Shown piece by piece: positions 47,095 to 56,562 of a DNA stretch of 64,000 bases (positions within the stretch are counted from its first letter, which is position 1; each line of letters begins with the position of its first letter). The notes under the pieces are model-generated. The model did no database searches. It saw only the letters and a program-made list of their open reading frames with translations, and was not told where the DNA came from. The stretch lies in NCBI GenBank assembly GCA_013339765.2, contig CM023457.1, positions 76,876,192 through 76,940,191 on the forward strand. The letters run 5' to 3'. The translations under genes were made by a program, and so were the position numbers. Source of the DNA: Haemaphysalis longicornis (lineage: Eukaryota; Arthropoda; Arachnida; Ixodida; Ixodidae).

Positions 47095-47297
47095 TGGCCG
47101 CTGGTAACTATGCTTTTAGTACTCTCCCATACTACGTCAGTCCTGCCCTGTGGCGCGAAATTTGAAAGTTTGTCAATATTTCTTGTTTTTGTTTCGCTTA
47201 AAAAAACGCCTTTTCATGGCTGAAATGTAGCTGAGTGAGTTACCAAAGGCTGGTTCCTTCACATTGAACAAAGTTGTATTTTTGTCTTCATGGCCCC
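47095..47297 (-). mobile_element. MITE-like element T4, partial
   Basis: GCGCGAAATTTGAAAGTTTG, then AGTTACCAAAGGCTGGTTCC, then the terminal TTTTTGTCTTCATGG block match T3 and T7 in order; the other half is absent. Confidence 0.7.
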
Positions 47298-48371
47298 CTC
47301 AGACTATTGGATCTGTTGGGTGGTAAGAAGCTGAGGAACTGTAGGCAACGTTGCGGAATTGTCTTATCGTCGGCGGGTGGTTCCGTTCCTGGATTGCATA
47401 TGAGGCGCGTCGGCTGACGCTGGTGGTTTTTTCGAGTGAGCAGTATGTTGTCGCCGTGAGTTTTGTTCCTGAATTGTATCTTATCGTCTGTCAGCCTGTT
47501 TTTTTTTTTTTTTTTCGCTGTAGTGCAGGGTCACTTCACCCCATCACACGTCGCCCTTATCTGTTCATTGCCATTTTTTTTTTCAAGTCCCTCCAACCTC
47601 TAAGTGACTCTCGCTTATCGCATTCACCTGGCTGTTTGCACTGATATGTATTCACATTTTTTTTTTTTTGCTGTTATTGTTCCCCGTTTTCATGTGAACG
47701 GTGTGGCTGATTCATACGCATGTGGCGTATGCGGGGCTCACACCCTGGCACGCTGTGTGACTTTCAAAGCGTTGTGCTTTGCCCAGTTCGTTCTCCTTTT
47801 CCAGAGTGAAGGGTGAAAAACTAGCGGCAGCTCCACGACCGACGTTATCTGTAGTTTGATTTTAAACATATCCCTAAAACGTCTTGTTTCGTGATAACTG
47901 CTCAGAGTAGATATCCCCCGTCTCCAACATCGGCCCACCCCGCACCGTATCGTCGCGCGAGGTCGATAGTCGATGAGGGGTGTGTCCATAATCACGCAAG
48001 AGCTTGGAAACGCAAAGCGAATTAGTGAGGGTAAATAACTATAGTTTTAACCTGGAATTGCAACATTCGGTCTCCGCCCACGTGCTTACGAGATTGTGGG
48101 CACGATAGATAAGTTGGTGGGGGCAATAACCGAGACAGGATCCGCTAGTCGTACCCCATGTCTGCGGTAATTTTATGGACGATGATAATAGGAGATGGCT
48201 GATAGTGATAGTCAGTGGCGCACTCAGGATTTCATTTCGGGTGTGGGGAGGGGAGGCTTATTTTTAATGTTTGGGGACGTTGGGGTAATCGCGCCTCGAA
48301 TACTGCCCCTGCACATCTCGGAGATGGCGACAACTGCATGCGGGCCGGTGTCCTTCGTAACCTAAATAAAT
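47298..48371. other. No gene recognised
   Basis: Several poly-T runs (47500-47515, 47574-47583, 47658-47670). 48213-48250 resembles, inverted, a dispersed repeat end (GTGGCGCACTCAGGATTTC). Confidence 0.5.
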
Positions 48372-48500
48372 GTACAGCGAACCCCTTGTTATGACGAAAT
48401 CGGTTTATTCGAACTATCGCTTTATTCGCAGTGTTCAGTGGTCTCCGCCGCAGTGCGCAGAGTGCGAACCATCCCCGCGCATTTAACAAAGTGTCGCGTT
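48372..48500 (+). mobile_element. Pogo/Tigger-like terminal fragment
   Basis: TACAGCGAACCCCTTGTTAT, then GACGAAATCGGTTTATTCGA, similar in layout to the end at 21661. Weak. Confidence 0.35.
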
Positions 48501-48673
48501 AACGAAGTCTGGTTCCCGTCCCTCGGGCTTTGCTGTAAGGAGGAGTTTACTGTCGGCGTTCCAGCTGTACGCACATCGCGACTGCGCGGGTTTCCCCGGG
48601 ATAACGCGAAGGGCTGATCATTTTTTCGAAGTCACGGCTGAAGTTTATTAGAAAGCGAGCCACACGCGCATAC

Positions 48674-48675
<2 letters not shown>

Positions 48676-48746
<71 letters not shown>
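48676..48746. repeat. TA microsatellite 1
   Basis: About 35 TA units, immediately followed by T-rich sequence and the Penelope-like inverted repeat. Confidence 0.97.
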
Positions 48747-48749
<3 letters not shown>

Positions 48750-48778
48750 TTCGTAGCCCTTCGCGTTATCGACTGGAG

Positions 48779-48974
48779 ACGTTTCGACTGGAGAGGACCT
48801 GTCTTAATCTGAGTAACGTACAACCTAGAAGCACGCACGCTTATATAGGTGTGGAAGGTGGTTTTATGTTCTTAACAAGGGTGCACTGTGGTAGAACTTC
48901 CGCACCTGTATAAGCGTGCGTGTTCTAGGTTGTACGTTACTCAGATTAAGACTGGTCCTCTCCAGTCGAAACGT
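48779..48974. mobile_element. Inverted pair of Penelope-like ends with hammerhead-like motifs
   Basis: Arms 48779-48857 and 48897-48974 are inverted copies with about ten differences and a 39-base spacer. Each outer end holds, on its outward strand, a stem GACTGG (or GACAGG) - loop - CCAGTC followed by GAAACGT: the stem II plus GAAA core of a hammerhead ribozyme. The upstream core is CAGATTA rather than CUGANGA, so cleavage is unlikely. Such motifs in short terminal repeats next to TA runs are known for Penelope-like retroelements; no reverse transcriptase is present. Confidence 0.6.
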
Positions 48975-49062
48975 AAGTAAACCACTGTTTTTTTTAAATC
49001 GTGAGTCAATCATTTTCTCAAATATTTCTTCTGGCTCCTCGAGAACTTTTCTACTGTTTGTT

Positions 49063-49063
<1 letters not shown>

Positions 49064-49132
<69 letters not shown>

Positions 49133-49150
49133 GTGTGTGTGTGTGTGTGT
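49064..49150. repeat. TA microsatellite 2 followed by GT run
   Basis: TA units (49064-49126) with one phase shift, then about 11 GT units (49128-49150). Confidence 0.97.
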
Positions 49151-49194
49151 TAGCGAATCAGAAATGGGAAGGGAGGGGCTCGGTGCATTAAGAC

Positions 49195-49390
49195 AGAATA
49201 AGAATTTCCAGTTTGGAAAACCTCGGAAAGCCAAAGGGGGAATGCGGTAGGTCATAGAAACAGATGAAGAATTTTTTGAGTCAGGAAGAAAGTGGTGAAA
49301 AAATTCCCGCCGTGTGGGATCCGAACCACGACCTCTAGAATACCGGTCTGGTGCGATGACCACTACGCTACCGACGGGGCTGTTTCCCAC
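49195..49390 (-). mobile_element. tRNA-derived SINE of a second family
   Basis: Minus strand: an A-box-like TAGCGTAGTGGTCATCG (49354-49370) and a B-box-like GGTTCGGATCC (49317-49327) are 26 bp apart, within a CCCCGTCGGTAGCG...ACACGGCGGG tRNA-like fold. The tail passes a TTTTTTCACCACTTTC block and CTATGACCTACCGCATTC. The tail sequence recurs inverted at 49486-49556. Confidence 0.6.
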
Positions 49391-49485
49391 CACTTTCTCG
49401 GGTATTTTCGTGAAGGTACTTTTTTGTTTTCTGCCCTTGGGGGTGGTGGCCAGCGACACTCGGATTACGCGGGGTGAAGGGGACC

Positions 49486-49556
49486 TTCACCACTTCCTTT
49501 TTTACTCAAAAAATTAATCTGTTTCTATGACCTACCGCATTCGCCCTCTGAGGTTT
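49486..49556 (+). repeat. Inverted copy of the second SINE tail
   Basis: TTCACCACTTCC, then ACTCAAAAAATT, then TTTCTATGACCTACCGCATT is the reverse complement of 49225-49300. Together they make an inverted repeat around 49390. Confidence 0.65.
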
Positions 49557-49570
49557 TGTTGACTGCATTC

Positions 49571-49577
49571 TATATAT

Positions 49578-49633
<56 letters not shown>
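49571..49633. repeat. TA microsatellite 3
   Basis: TA units with two interruptions near the left end, directly upstream of a hammerhead-like motif. Confidence 0.96.
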
Positions 49634-49634
<1 letters not shown>

Positions 49635-49639
49635 CAAGT

Positions 49640-49712
49640 GAAGACAGTCACGCAATGAAAACATTAAAAAATGAAGTTTACACGTTTCGACTGGAGGACC
49701 AGTCTTCATCGG
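49640..49712 (-). mobile_element. Penelope-like terminal fragment with hammerhead-like core
   Basis: Minus strand (49712-49682): CCGATGAA, stem GACTGG, loop TCCT, stem CCAGTC, then GAAACGT. The CCGATGA core differs from the hammerhead consensus CUGANGA by one base, so this is the best preserved of the three motifs in the window. The GAAGACAGTCACGCAATG phrase at 49640 sits between it and the TA run. Confidence 0.6.
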
Positions 49713-50363
49713 AGCTCCTGCAGTCGAATAACTTTTTTTATGTTTTTCTCGTGTGTCTGTCTTTACTTACCTTATTTACCTGCGCTCGTTGTGAGTTTTT
49801 TTTTTGTTTCCAGACTAATATTTATAGCACCCTTAACAATCACGTGGCCTCATATGTGTTGCCCAGCGAGGGTAATCACAAGTTGTACAGTATACAACTT
49901 ATTGAGCATTGCGACCAGGCAAGAAAAAAAAATCCCTATCTGCCAACGTCACGGACGGAGCACTCACGCACTTGACACCACGTCCCCTAATCTGGAAGGC
50001 TTCGATTATCTCCCGTACACTGAGAGCCTTTTGTTTGGTAATTACAGCAGTTTCTTCTGTGGGATTCCCAACGGGTTTTTCGTGAGCGTCCGCTACGCGT
50101 CCCCTCAGAATATCGAGTGCTGGGGGCGAACCAGACAGTTTCATACTGATAGTATTTACTAGAGGAAGGTCTTGCGCTAATGTCTAAGCGAGCCGCGCTT
50201 GAGCGACCGTACGTGACGTCATGTAGCGTACGTCATGGAGAAACGTTCCATCGTTACTTTGCATGGGGCGCCAACAAGCTCAGAAATTATCTGTGGCAAC
50301 AACAGCAACAACAACAGTTAACAACAACAATAAAACTAATGTAACAAGTTAAGCTCCAAAAGC
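49713..50363. other. No gene; possible Penelope-like body remnants
   Basis: 49713-50160 has two overlapping plus frames without a recognisable domain. A CRE-like TGACGTCA lies at 50214-50221 and a CAACAA run at 50300-50330. Confidence 0.4.
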
Positions 50364-50519
50364 TTGTTTGTAATCTGATTGATTGATTGATTGATTGTAG
50401 GGTTTAACGCGCCGACGCAACGCAGGCGATGAGGCGCGCCGTAGTGGAGGGCTCCGGATTAATTTTGACCACCTGGGGATCTTTAACGTGCGCCGAAATC
50501 TCGTACACACGGGCGTTTT

Positions 50520-51142
50520 AAATGCGAATGCATTTATTAGCCGGGGGTTGTCTTGCTCCGTTGGCCGGCGTGCGCCTGCATTCCTCCAGCGCGAGCGCAC
50601 GTGAGCGCGCACCTCGTAGTTCTGCCTTCGTCGTCGTCGTCGTCGTAAATGCGAATGCATTTCTTAGTCGGGGGCTCGAGACGCCGTTGCCGCGCAGCTG
50701 GACGCGGCTATGGAAAGTGTGCGCGTGCGCTCCAAACCCTCTGACCCCATAGTCTTGGTTGGCGACTTCAACGTTGACGTGCGCAAGAAGAGTGGCGAGT
50801 GGCTGGTCGAGTACATGCAGACCAGGCACTCTATGCATTGTCTCTCTGCCGGCTTCGACACGGGCCCCACTACCATTCACGGGAGTTGCATTGATCTGGT
50901 CTTTACGCGAAACTGTGACGCGCGTATGCTTCTCAAAGACCCTTTGACCGTGCACTTTAGCGATCACAAGGCAGTGATTGTGGCCGTCAGGTACAACGAT
51001 AACACAAACAGGTGCTGATGAATAAATGATTACGTTCACACTCTCGTCATTAATTACGCCATTACTCGCAACACACTCATCGGTGCACCCAATGCATTCG
51101 CATTTCTGCACGATTCCCTTCGGGGAGGTGCGGGGGAATTTT
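50520..51142 (+). mobile_element. Helentron-like (rolling-circle) insert
   Basis: AAATGCGAATGCATTT (50520-50535) and its inverse AATGCATTCGCATTT (51091-51105) act as subterminal inverted repeats. After the right one comes a short hairpin (TCCCTTCGGGGA, about 51115-51126) close to the 3' end. The target was a T run in the SINE, giving T/T junctions. The 5' repeat is present twice (50520 and 50647), 127 bp apart. These traits and the endonuclease fragment inside fit Helentron-type Helitrons; Rep and helicase domains are absent, so the copy is non-autonomous. Confidence 0.55.
50710..51018 (+). CDS. Endonuclease (EEP-type) domain fragment within the insert
   Basis: An intact 102-codon frame from ATG. 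VLVGDFNVDV (residues 17-26) carries the GDFN motif with its metal- and substrate-binding Asp and Asn, GSCIDLVFTRN (about 64-74) is the strand typical of retroelement-type endonucleases, and FSDHKAVIVAV (about 84-94) carries the SDH motif with the catalytic Asp and His. Only the C-terminal half of the fold is present, so the fragment should not be active alone. TGA at 51016 is followed at once by AATAAA. The same domain ends Helentron proteins and starts LINE proteins; the surrounding ends favour the former. Confidence 0.75.
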   Translation: MESVRVRSKPSDPIVLVGDFNVDVRKKSGEWLVEYMQTRHSMHCLSAGFDTGPTTIHGSCIDLVFTRNCDARMLLKDPLTVHFSDHKAVIVAVRYNDNTNRC

Positions 51143-51527
51143 TTTTGCTTATCGCCTCCATCAGAAAAGCGGCCGCCGCGGCCGGGAATCGAACCCGCGA
51201 CCTCGTGCTCAGCAGCGCATTGTTTGTAATCTGAAGCCTGAGTTCTTAAATATATACCAGTTGCGAAACGCAGTTTCAGAATCCGGGCCCCCTGGCCTGC
51301 TCCGTTGATGCAGACGGGTAATTTTACTGGCGTGCCCCTAGGGGACAAAAACTGAACTTCGATAAAATATTACTTAAGCACAATTTTTTGTAGAATTAAG
51401 CTTGCTTTTTAAATTAGAAGACATTAATTACGTAAAATGCACCTTTCTTTCTATGGTTCTTTTTATGACTTTCAGCAGCAGCCGCAATCATTTGAGGACT
51501 ACAACTTTCTGCCGACAGACGACAGGC

Positions 51528-51528
<1 letters not shown>

Positions 51529-51582
<54 letters not shown>
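51529..51582. repeat. TA microsatellite 4
   Basis: TA units with one phase slip at 51550. Confidence 0.96.
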
Positions 51583-51585
<3 letters not shown>

Positions 51586-51615
51586 AACTTGCCCCGTGCT
51601 TGCACGAGGACGGCG

Positions 51616-51647
51616 CGGGGGGGGGGGGGGGGGGATGGGGGGGGGGT
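51616..51647. repeat. Poly-G tract
   Basis: Nineteen G, AT, then a further ten G; possible quadruplex and an assembly-sensitive site. Confidence 0.9.
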
Positions 51648-52798
51648 GACCGAAGACCGGCTTTTGATACAAGCCTCATGCAAGACGAACAAGCGAAACA
51701 GTGTCACCCTCTTTTGTTGGTTTTTTCTTCAGGGGAGAACGAAGCCAGGTGGCAAGCCAAGCCAAGGCAAGTCGGTGAGCTGCTGGCTCCCACGACAGCG
51801 CGCGATTGCAGCGACAGATTTCCCTCTAGCATACGTTACATATGTATGAAACTCTACGGGGGAAACAGCCGTTGCCGCAGTCGAGTTAGCGCAACGGGCT
51901 GCCCAATTCCACACCGTTTTCTCTCACCTTCCGTCCCTTCGAGCAAGCTTAAGATTACGGGTGGTGTAGCTGACGGGATTGTCTTTTCCAGCCCGCCCTT
52001 GTGGGGTGCCCCAGTTTTTCGAGGAGTGATGATATTTGGCCGGCGCGATTTCTCGCACTCCGGACTGTTGTGCGAACTTGTTACGCGCTTGCTGTGTGTG
52101 TACGGTCGACGACCCTTCTACGAGCGGTTGTTCAGCGGCCCTCATGATGAACGATCGAGCGGTTGGTTAAGGGGTTGCGTGGTCGACGCGCGGCCGACTC
52201 GAGGGATCTGTACCTCGCCCGGAACAATAGGGCGGCGAAGGGCGCCCGCCGCGGGAGGCGATTACGGAACGGAGAAAGTGAGATACGCGGCTCAGATAAG
52301 GCTCTCGAGTGGTTGTGGGAACGCGCGCGCATGGAGGGCCTGACTGGAGCGCAGCCTTTGTGCCGATAAGGGGCACTCCGCGCTGGCCGCCGGCAGAGAG
52401 CTCTTGAGCTCGGGCGATGAAATGTGTGGCGTGCGTGCGTGCGTGAGCCGCGCTTCGAGCCCGGGCGGCACCTTCGCGGAATTCATTTCTAGTACTCTAG
52501 CGGCGCGGCTTAGTCGCGAGGAGCGAAGCGAAGACGACGGACACGGGCGCTGACTCTCCAATGAATTTTATTTTGAAAGGAAGAACGTATGCAGGGATTG
52601 TGTGAATGTATAAAACGTCGCTGGCAATGCAAGCGTGAAGGGAAGAAACCCTCAGCGGGCCCAGCAGGAGTGCTATACCTTCTTTCGGAATACGCGCGCT
52701 GCCCCTACAAATGGGGAATGCCTCCATCTCCTCGCGCTACACTTCGATTGCCTTGCCTGCTCAAAACATTTGTATCAGCAAAGCACGGCTGCGAAAAG
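51648..52798. other. GC-rich sequence, no gene recognised
   Basis: Long frames on both strands (plus 51402-52343; minus 52167-52376) come from GC-rich sequence at 52000-52560. No domain or splice pair was identified. A promoter-associated region cannot be excluded. Confidence 0.4.
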
Positions 52799-52966
52799 TA
52801 ATTTGGACCCGCCGCACTGGGACGCGCGTTCGATTCCCGCCCGCGGCGGCTGCTTTTCTGATGGGGGCGGAAGGCGAAAACGCCCGTGCGTCGAGATTTA
52901 AGATCCCTCCCCGGGTGGTCAAAATTAACCCGGAGCCCTCCACTACGGCGCGCCTCATAGCCTAGG
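52799..52966 (+). mobile_element. SINE 4, truncated at the 3' end
   Basis: B box CGTTCGATTCC (52827-52837), then TTTTCTGATGGGGGCG, AACGCCCGTGCGTCGAG and GAGCCCTCCACTACGGCGCG match the SINE body. The A-box head is rearranged, and the tail stops at CCTCATAGCC where MITE V2 begins. Confidence 0.8.
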
Positions 52967-53190
52967 TGTTTTCGGTTTATCCTGGAGGAACAGTCCGTCC
53001 GTTCCGTTCGTTATGTTGTTACCGGGTTTACCGGGACCGGTCTGCGCCTGCGCGCACGGAAGGGCGAGGAGGCGCGGACATGGCGAAGGCAGGCCAGCGG
53101 AACTAATCCCCCTACCGTGACGAATGCCCAAGGTCAACACGCTAACTACGTACGCGACGGAACAGACGGACTGCTAAAACTCTCTAATAT
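52967..53190. mobile_element. MITE V2
   Basis: ACAGTCCGTCCGTTCCGT (about 53000) pairs with ACGGAACAGACGGACTG at 53157-53174, followed by the family end CTAAAACTCTCTAAT. It lies directly against the broken SINE 4. Confidence 0.6.
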
Positions 53191-54060
53191 TTCGTTTACG
53201 TTTTCGTTCCGGCTATAAAAATGATTTTTTTTATTTTGATTTTCGTTCAGTTTCGACATCCTGGCGTGCTGTGCTGTGGCCGGGATGTAGTGCGACCGTC
53301 TTAGTTGCCGATCTCTCGGATGTGAGCGCATGGGACGGGTAGTGTCTTGGTAGCCGCTAACTTCAGGAGGCACCGCCCGGAACCGGGAGCCTCGCCGTTG
53401 TTAGGGGCCGTCGAAGCGCGTGTCAGCGGTGCGCTGCGCGAACGCACTCGCCCGTCGCTGCTGGGGCCGCCAAAGCGCAGGTTGGCGGTGCGTCAAGGAG
53501 GTTGGAAGCGACCCACCGTCGTCAGCCTGTTCGCACGCAGGCTTGAGTGGCGATGTCGATGTCCCGGCAGCGGTGCACCCTTGTCTTGGGCACTCCGGAA
53601 CCTTTCATTCATTTATTTCGCATCAAGTAAAAATGCAGAATGCTGGAGATCCGCAGAAAAAGCCGACGAGATGTCACTTGACGGAGCCGCAGGCCCCTAT
53701 ACTGGCCGCTTGAACAGCATGTACAAAAGTTGTACGAACACCTAACAATACTATTGTTTATTACAGCAATTTGGTTTGTAAAGTATCATTAAAATACAGT
53801 GACACGGAAACATAATTAAAATATCAGTACAAAAGTCAATAATATACAGTATAAAATCATTAAAATAGAGCGCCAAGCACAACGGAGACATATTTGCCAC
53901 ACCCGTCAGTGGCAGCCTAAGCACATAAAAATAAAAATCCAAGGAAGCTCTTCAAGAAAAAATAATAAAGTACACATCAAAAATACACCAACAGAAACAA
54001 TATTCTTAGAAACAACAGAAAAACCATGCCGCTGCTGTTTGGATCCCTCCTCTCCTTGAA
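53191..54060. other. No gene recognised
   Basis: 53340-53600 is GC-rich. An ATG at 53633 in good context opens a 26-codon frame (MQNAGDPQKKPTRCHL start) of unknown meaning. 53756-54000 is AT-rich, like a LINE 3' untranslated region on the minus strand, without a clear tail. Confidence 0.4.
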
Positions 54061-54065
54061 CTTTG

Positions 54066-54108
<43 letters not shown>

Positions 54109-54190
54109 CCTGGAGACTTGGCTCATACCCACGTGGCCAGGTATTGGCCAGGAATCGGGCGTGAGAAGGGCTAATGCGCCCGCTTAAAAC
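54061..54190 (+). repeat. Repeat W fragment 3 with GTT run
   Basis: About 14 GTT units (54066-54107), then GGCTCATACCCACGTGGCCA and GGGCTAATGCGCCCGCTTAA, aligned with 17716-17815. Confidence 0.7.
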
Positions 54191-54790
54191 ACCGGAAACT
54201 TATACACCTCGCTATTTATACGCAGAAATAGAGAAAATGGAATTGGTTGAAAGTTGTAAGTGGAGTTTTGAATAGAAAAACTGAGCTTTTTGGACCGGGA
54301 AAAAGTACATGCAAGAATCAAAGCTAACAGGGCAGATGCCTGGTCTCGGAAACGTATGCATGAATGGCTGCAGCCACCCCACGGTGACAATATCCCACTG
54401 ATGTGGCCCCAAAAGATAGTAGAACGGGCATGGAAATAGGCAGACCAATTCGTCGCAATGGCGTGGCAAGATGACGTTGCTTTAATCATCTCTTCATGCC
54501 AATCGAATCATTTTTTTTTTGTCATTTTACGTTTCATGGTAGCCAGTTGAATGTCCCGATTCTTTTGCGGGGCATCGCCCGGTTGGTTACGCCATTGGCG
54601 CCACATTTAAATTTCCACCCTTCGTCCTTTTTTCGTGCCGTATACTTCTGTGCAAACTATGCAAACAGGCAATGATACTGAAACTTGTGCGCGGCAACAA
54701 CCTCGCCTATCAAGTTTTGCGCGTGAGTGCAAGTTTCCCTGAGTTTTTTTTGTTGTTTGTTTTCGTTCGTCGCTACGAACGGATGCGAAG

Positions 54791-55089
54791 CTGACTCCGG
54801 ACTGGCTGACAGCAGCAGCAGCAGCAGCAACTCGAATGACCACCCGTTTCAGACAACACGTGCGGCCAGGCTGCAGGACGGAGGCCGTCGTTCGGTCACT
54901 TCTTACAAGTCGGATGAGGTGGACGGCGACAACCTCGGCCAGCGTACCGCGGAACCCGACACGCACCGACGAACAGCGACGTCACCCGGTCGCGGTTCGC
55001 TAGAGCCCCCTTGCAGCCCGCGCTCGGACGAGTCCAGCGTCGACTGCGGAGACGCCCAGGGAGAGAGCGGTGCCCCGCCGACGGCGTGA
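54791..55089 (+). CDS. Candidate 3'-terminal coding exon, function unknown
   Basis: A T-rich tract (54744-54772) and an AG at 54789-54790 precede an open frame ending at TGA 55087-55089; another possible AG is at 54811-54812. About 99 residues: a Ser run from a CAG/AGC repeat (54811-54828), RSVTSYKSDEVDGDN, then an acidic, Pro/Ser-rich end (SPGRGSLEPPCSPRSDESS). Third positions are strongly G/C. It looks like a disordered C-terminal tail. If the first AG is used, the exon starts with two bases of a split codon, so it cannot directly follow the ATG-only exon at 44145. No domain is recognised and no AATAAA is seen within 250 bp. Confidence 0.4.
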
Positions 55090-55440
55090 ACTGTGTGTAC
55101 TCAACCTAAGCGCCGTCACACCTTCCGTCATCTCAGGCTCCCCACGGAGACGGCACGCACGCAATCCTGTCGCGTTTTCGCGACAATGACGCACTTTTTA
55201 AATGCGATGGTCATTCTTGAAATGCGAAAGCTTTGGTCTGTACGTCTTTCGGTCCCTTGATTGGGCCACCGGCCAGAAGAAGACCATTGAACGAAACACC
55301 CTTCCAATCTACTAAATCACACCTTCACGCTTGACAACATTGTCGAGCAAACAGAACATCGCATTAGGCGTTTTTGAGGCAAAATACCAATACATAACTG
55401 GTACTAGCATCTGCCCACAAGTAGTCACCGAAATACAGCA
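55090..55440. other. No gene; possibly 3' untranslated
   Basis: Short inverted TGTCGCGTTTTCGCGACA hairpin at 55168-55185. Otherwise unassigned. Confidence 0.4.
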
Positions 55441-55650
55441 TTGAGCCCGAGGACGCGGGTTCGATTCCCGGCCGCGGCGGCCGCTTTTCTGATGGAGGCG
55501 AAAAGAAAAAAACGCCCGTGTGTACGAGATTTCGGCGCACGTTAAAGATCCCAACGTGGTCAAAATTAATCCGGATCCCTCCACTACGGCGCGCCTCATC
55601 GCCTGCGCTGCGTCGGCGCGTTAAACCCTACAATCAATCAATTAATCACG
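55441..55650 (+). mobile_element. SINE 5, lacking its A-box head
   Basis: B box GGTTCGATTCC (55458-55468), then CTTTTCTGATGGAGGCG, AACGCCCGTGTGTACGAG, CCTCCACTACGGCGCG and the CGTTAAACCCTACAATC tail with AATC units. The 5' truncation falls just before the B box, the same place as in SINE 3. Confidence 0.88.
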
Positions 55651-56216
55651 TACAGCGTTCGTGACACATAGGTATCCGTAGTGCTCCAGTCATTAGATTA
55701 TACAGCATACAGTGATCTGCGAACAAGCGACCGACAAGACGGTGTTCGTCTCGCCCTCTCACACCCTGCGCGTGGCACTGGGTGTGAACTCAGCTGCACC
55801 GAACTACGCAGCGTTCGGGGAGCCCGGCTCGACGCGGAAGCCAGGAAGGCGAGACGACGATACGATAACGGCCGGTGAACCGGCGCCGCACGCATCATCC
55901 ATGGGAAGGGCCCCTTCGACGGATCAAAAACAATGCCGCAGAGGGGGTGGGACCGGAAGCGGAAGGGGGGGGTCTCTCCCACGCCGACTGCCGCTAGACA
56001 ACGCGGTGTGCGACGGCACGCGACACGAGCGACGCTTCGAACGCGCCTGTAGCGTCGAACGCAGACAACACTTTCTTGCGCGGTCACGACAATGGCGCCC
56101 CCGCGATCGTGGCATCAAACACGTGCGCGAGGAAGACGCCGCGGACAAGGGTGTAGTACGTAGTAGTGGATCTGTTGGCTGCGCGCAGTCGACGAGAACG
56201 CGATCATTCACAGTCC
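55651..56216. other. GC-rich sequence, no gene recognised
   Basis: A 178-codon plus frame (55712-56248) is Arg/Gly-rich and runs into MITE U4; no motif or splice pair. Probably chance in GC-rich DNA. Confidence 0.4.
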
Positions 56217-56562
56217 GGGGGCGGTGTTCTCGTGTTTGTCCGTTTTGAAAATGTCCGTTTTATTGTGACGTACTTCCAGTTGTAGGCGGGCTTTGGGTTG
56301 ACTTCTGCGCAGCTGTTCTTGTAAACACATTTTAAACGATTAAACCTACTTTAAACTATCTTTTATGCGTTTATTGTTCCGCCAGCGAACCAAGAACAAG
56401 GCGACGAAAAACCGTCTGCTCAAAATCGTCTGCTCCGAGAAGCCGCGCCTCGTACCTCCGCCGTGCTTGCATGGCGTTACATCCGGCTTTTTGCTTTTAG
56501 CGAATCAGGGCTTGCGCAAAACGGACACTTTTAGAACGGACAAAACGTGAGAGTACCGCCCC
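56217..56562 (-). mobile_element. MITE U4
   Basis: GGGGGCGGTGTTCTCGTG (left) pairs with CGTGAGAGTACCGCCCC (right). TGTCCGTTTT-type subterminal repeats lie on both sides. The core is inverted relative to U1 (GCGAATCAGGGCTTGCG). Confidence 0.75.

Larger units (their letters stand above)
50364..51234 (-). mobile_element. SINE 3 with 15-bp target duplication, split by an insert
   Basis: The exact repeat TTGTTTGTAATCTGA lies at 50364-50378 and 51220-51234. Just inside, on the minus strand, the SINE runs from a B-box region (GGGTTCGATTCCCGG, about 51182-51196) through CTGATGGAGGCGA to about 51143, then resumes at 50519 with AACGCCCGTGTGTACG and ends at the ATTG-complement tail at 50379. It lacks the A box, so it was 5'-truncated on insertion. 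Everything between 50520 and 51142 is a later insert. Confidence 0.88.

Noticed and set aside
51402..52343. 313-codon plus frame
   Set aside because: Spans a TA microsatellite and a poly-G tract, so it cannot be a continuous gene.
53633..53713. Short ATG frame in good context
   Set aside because: 26 codons, no donor, no family; flanked by AT-rich repeat-like sequence.
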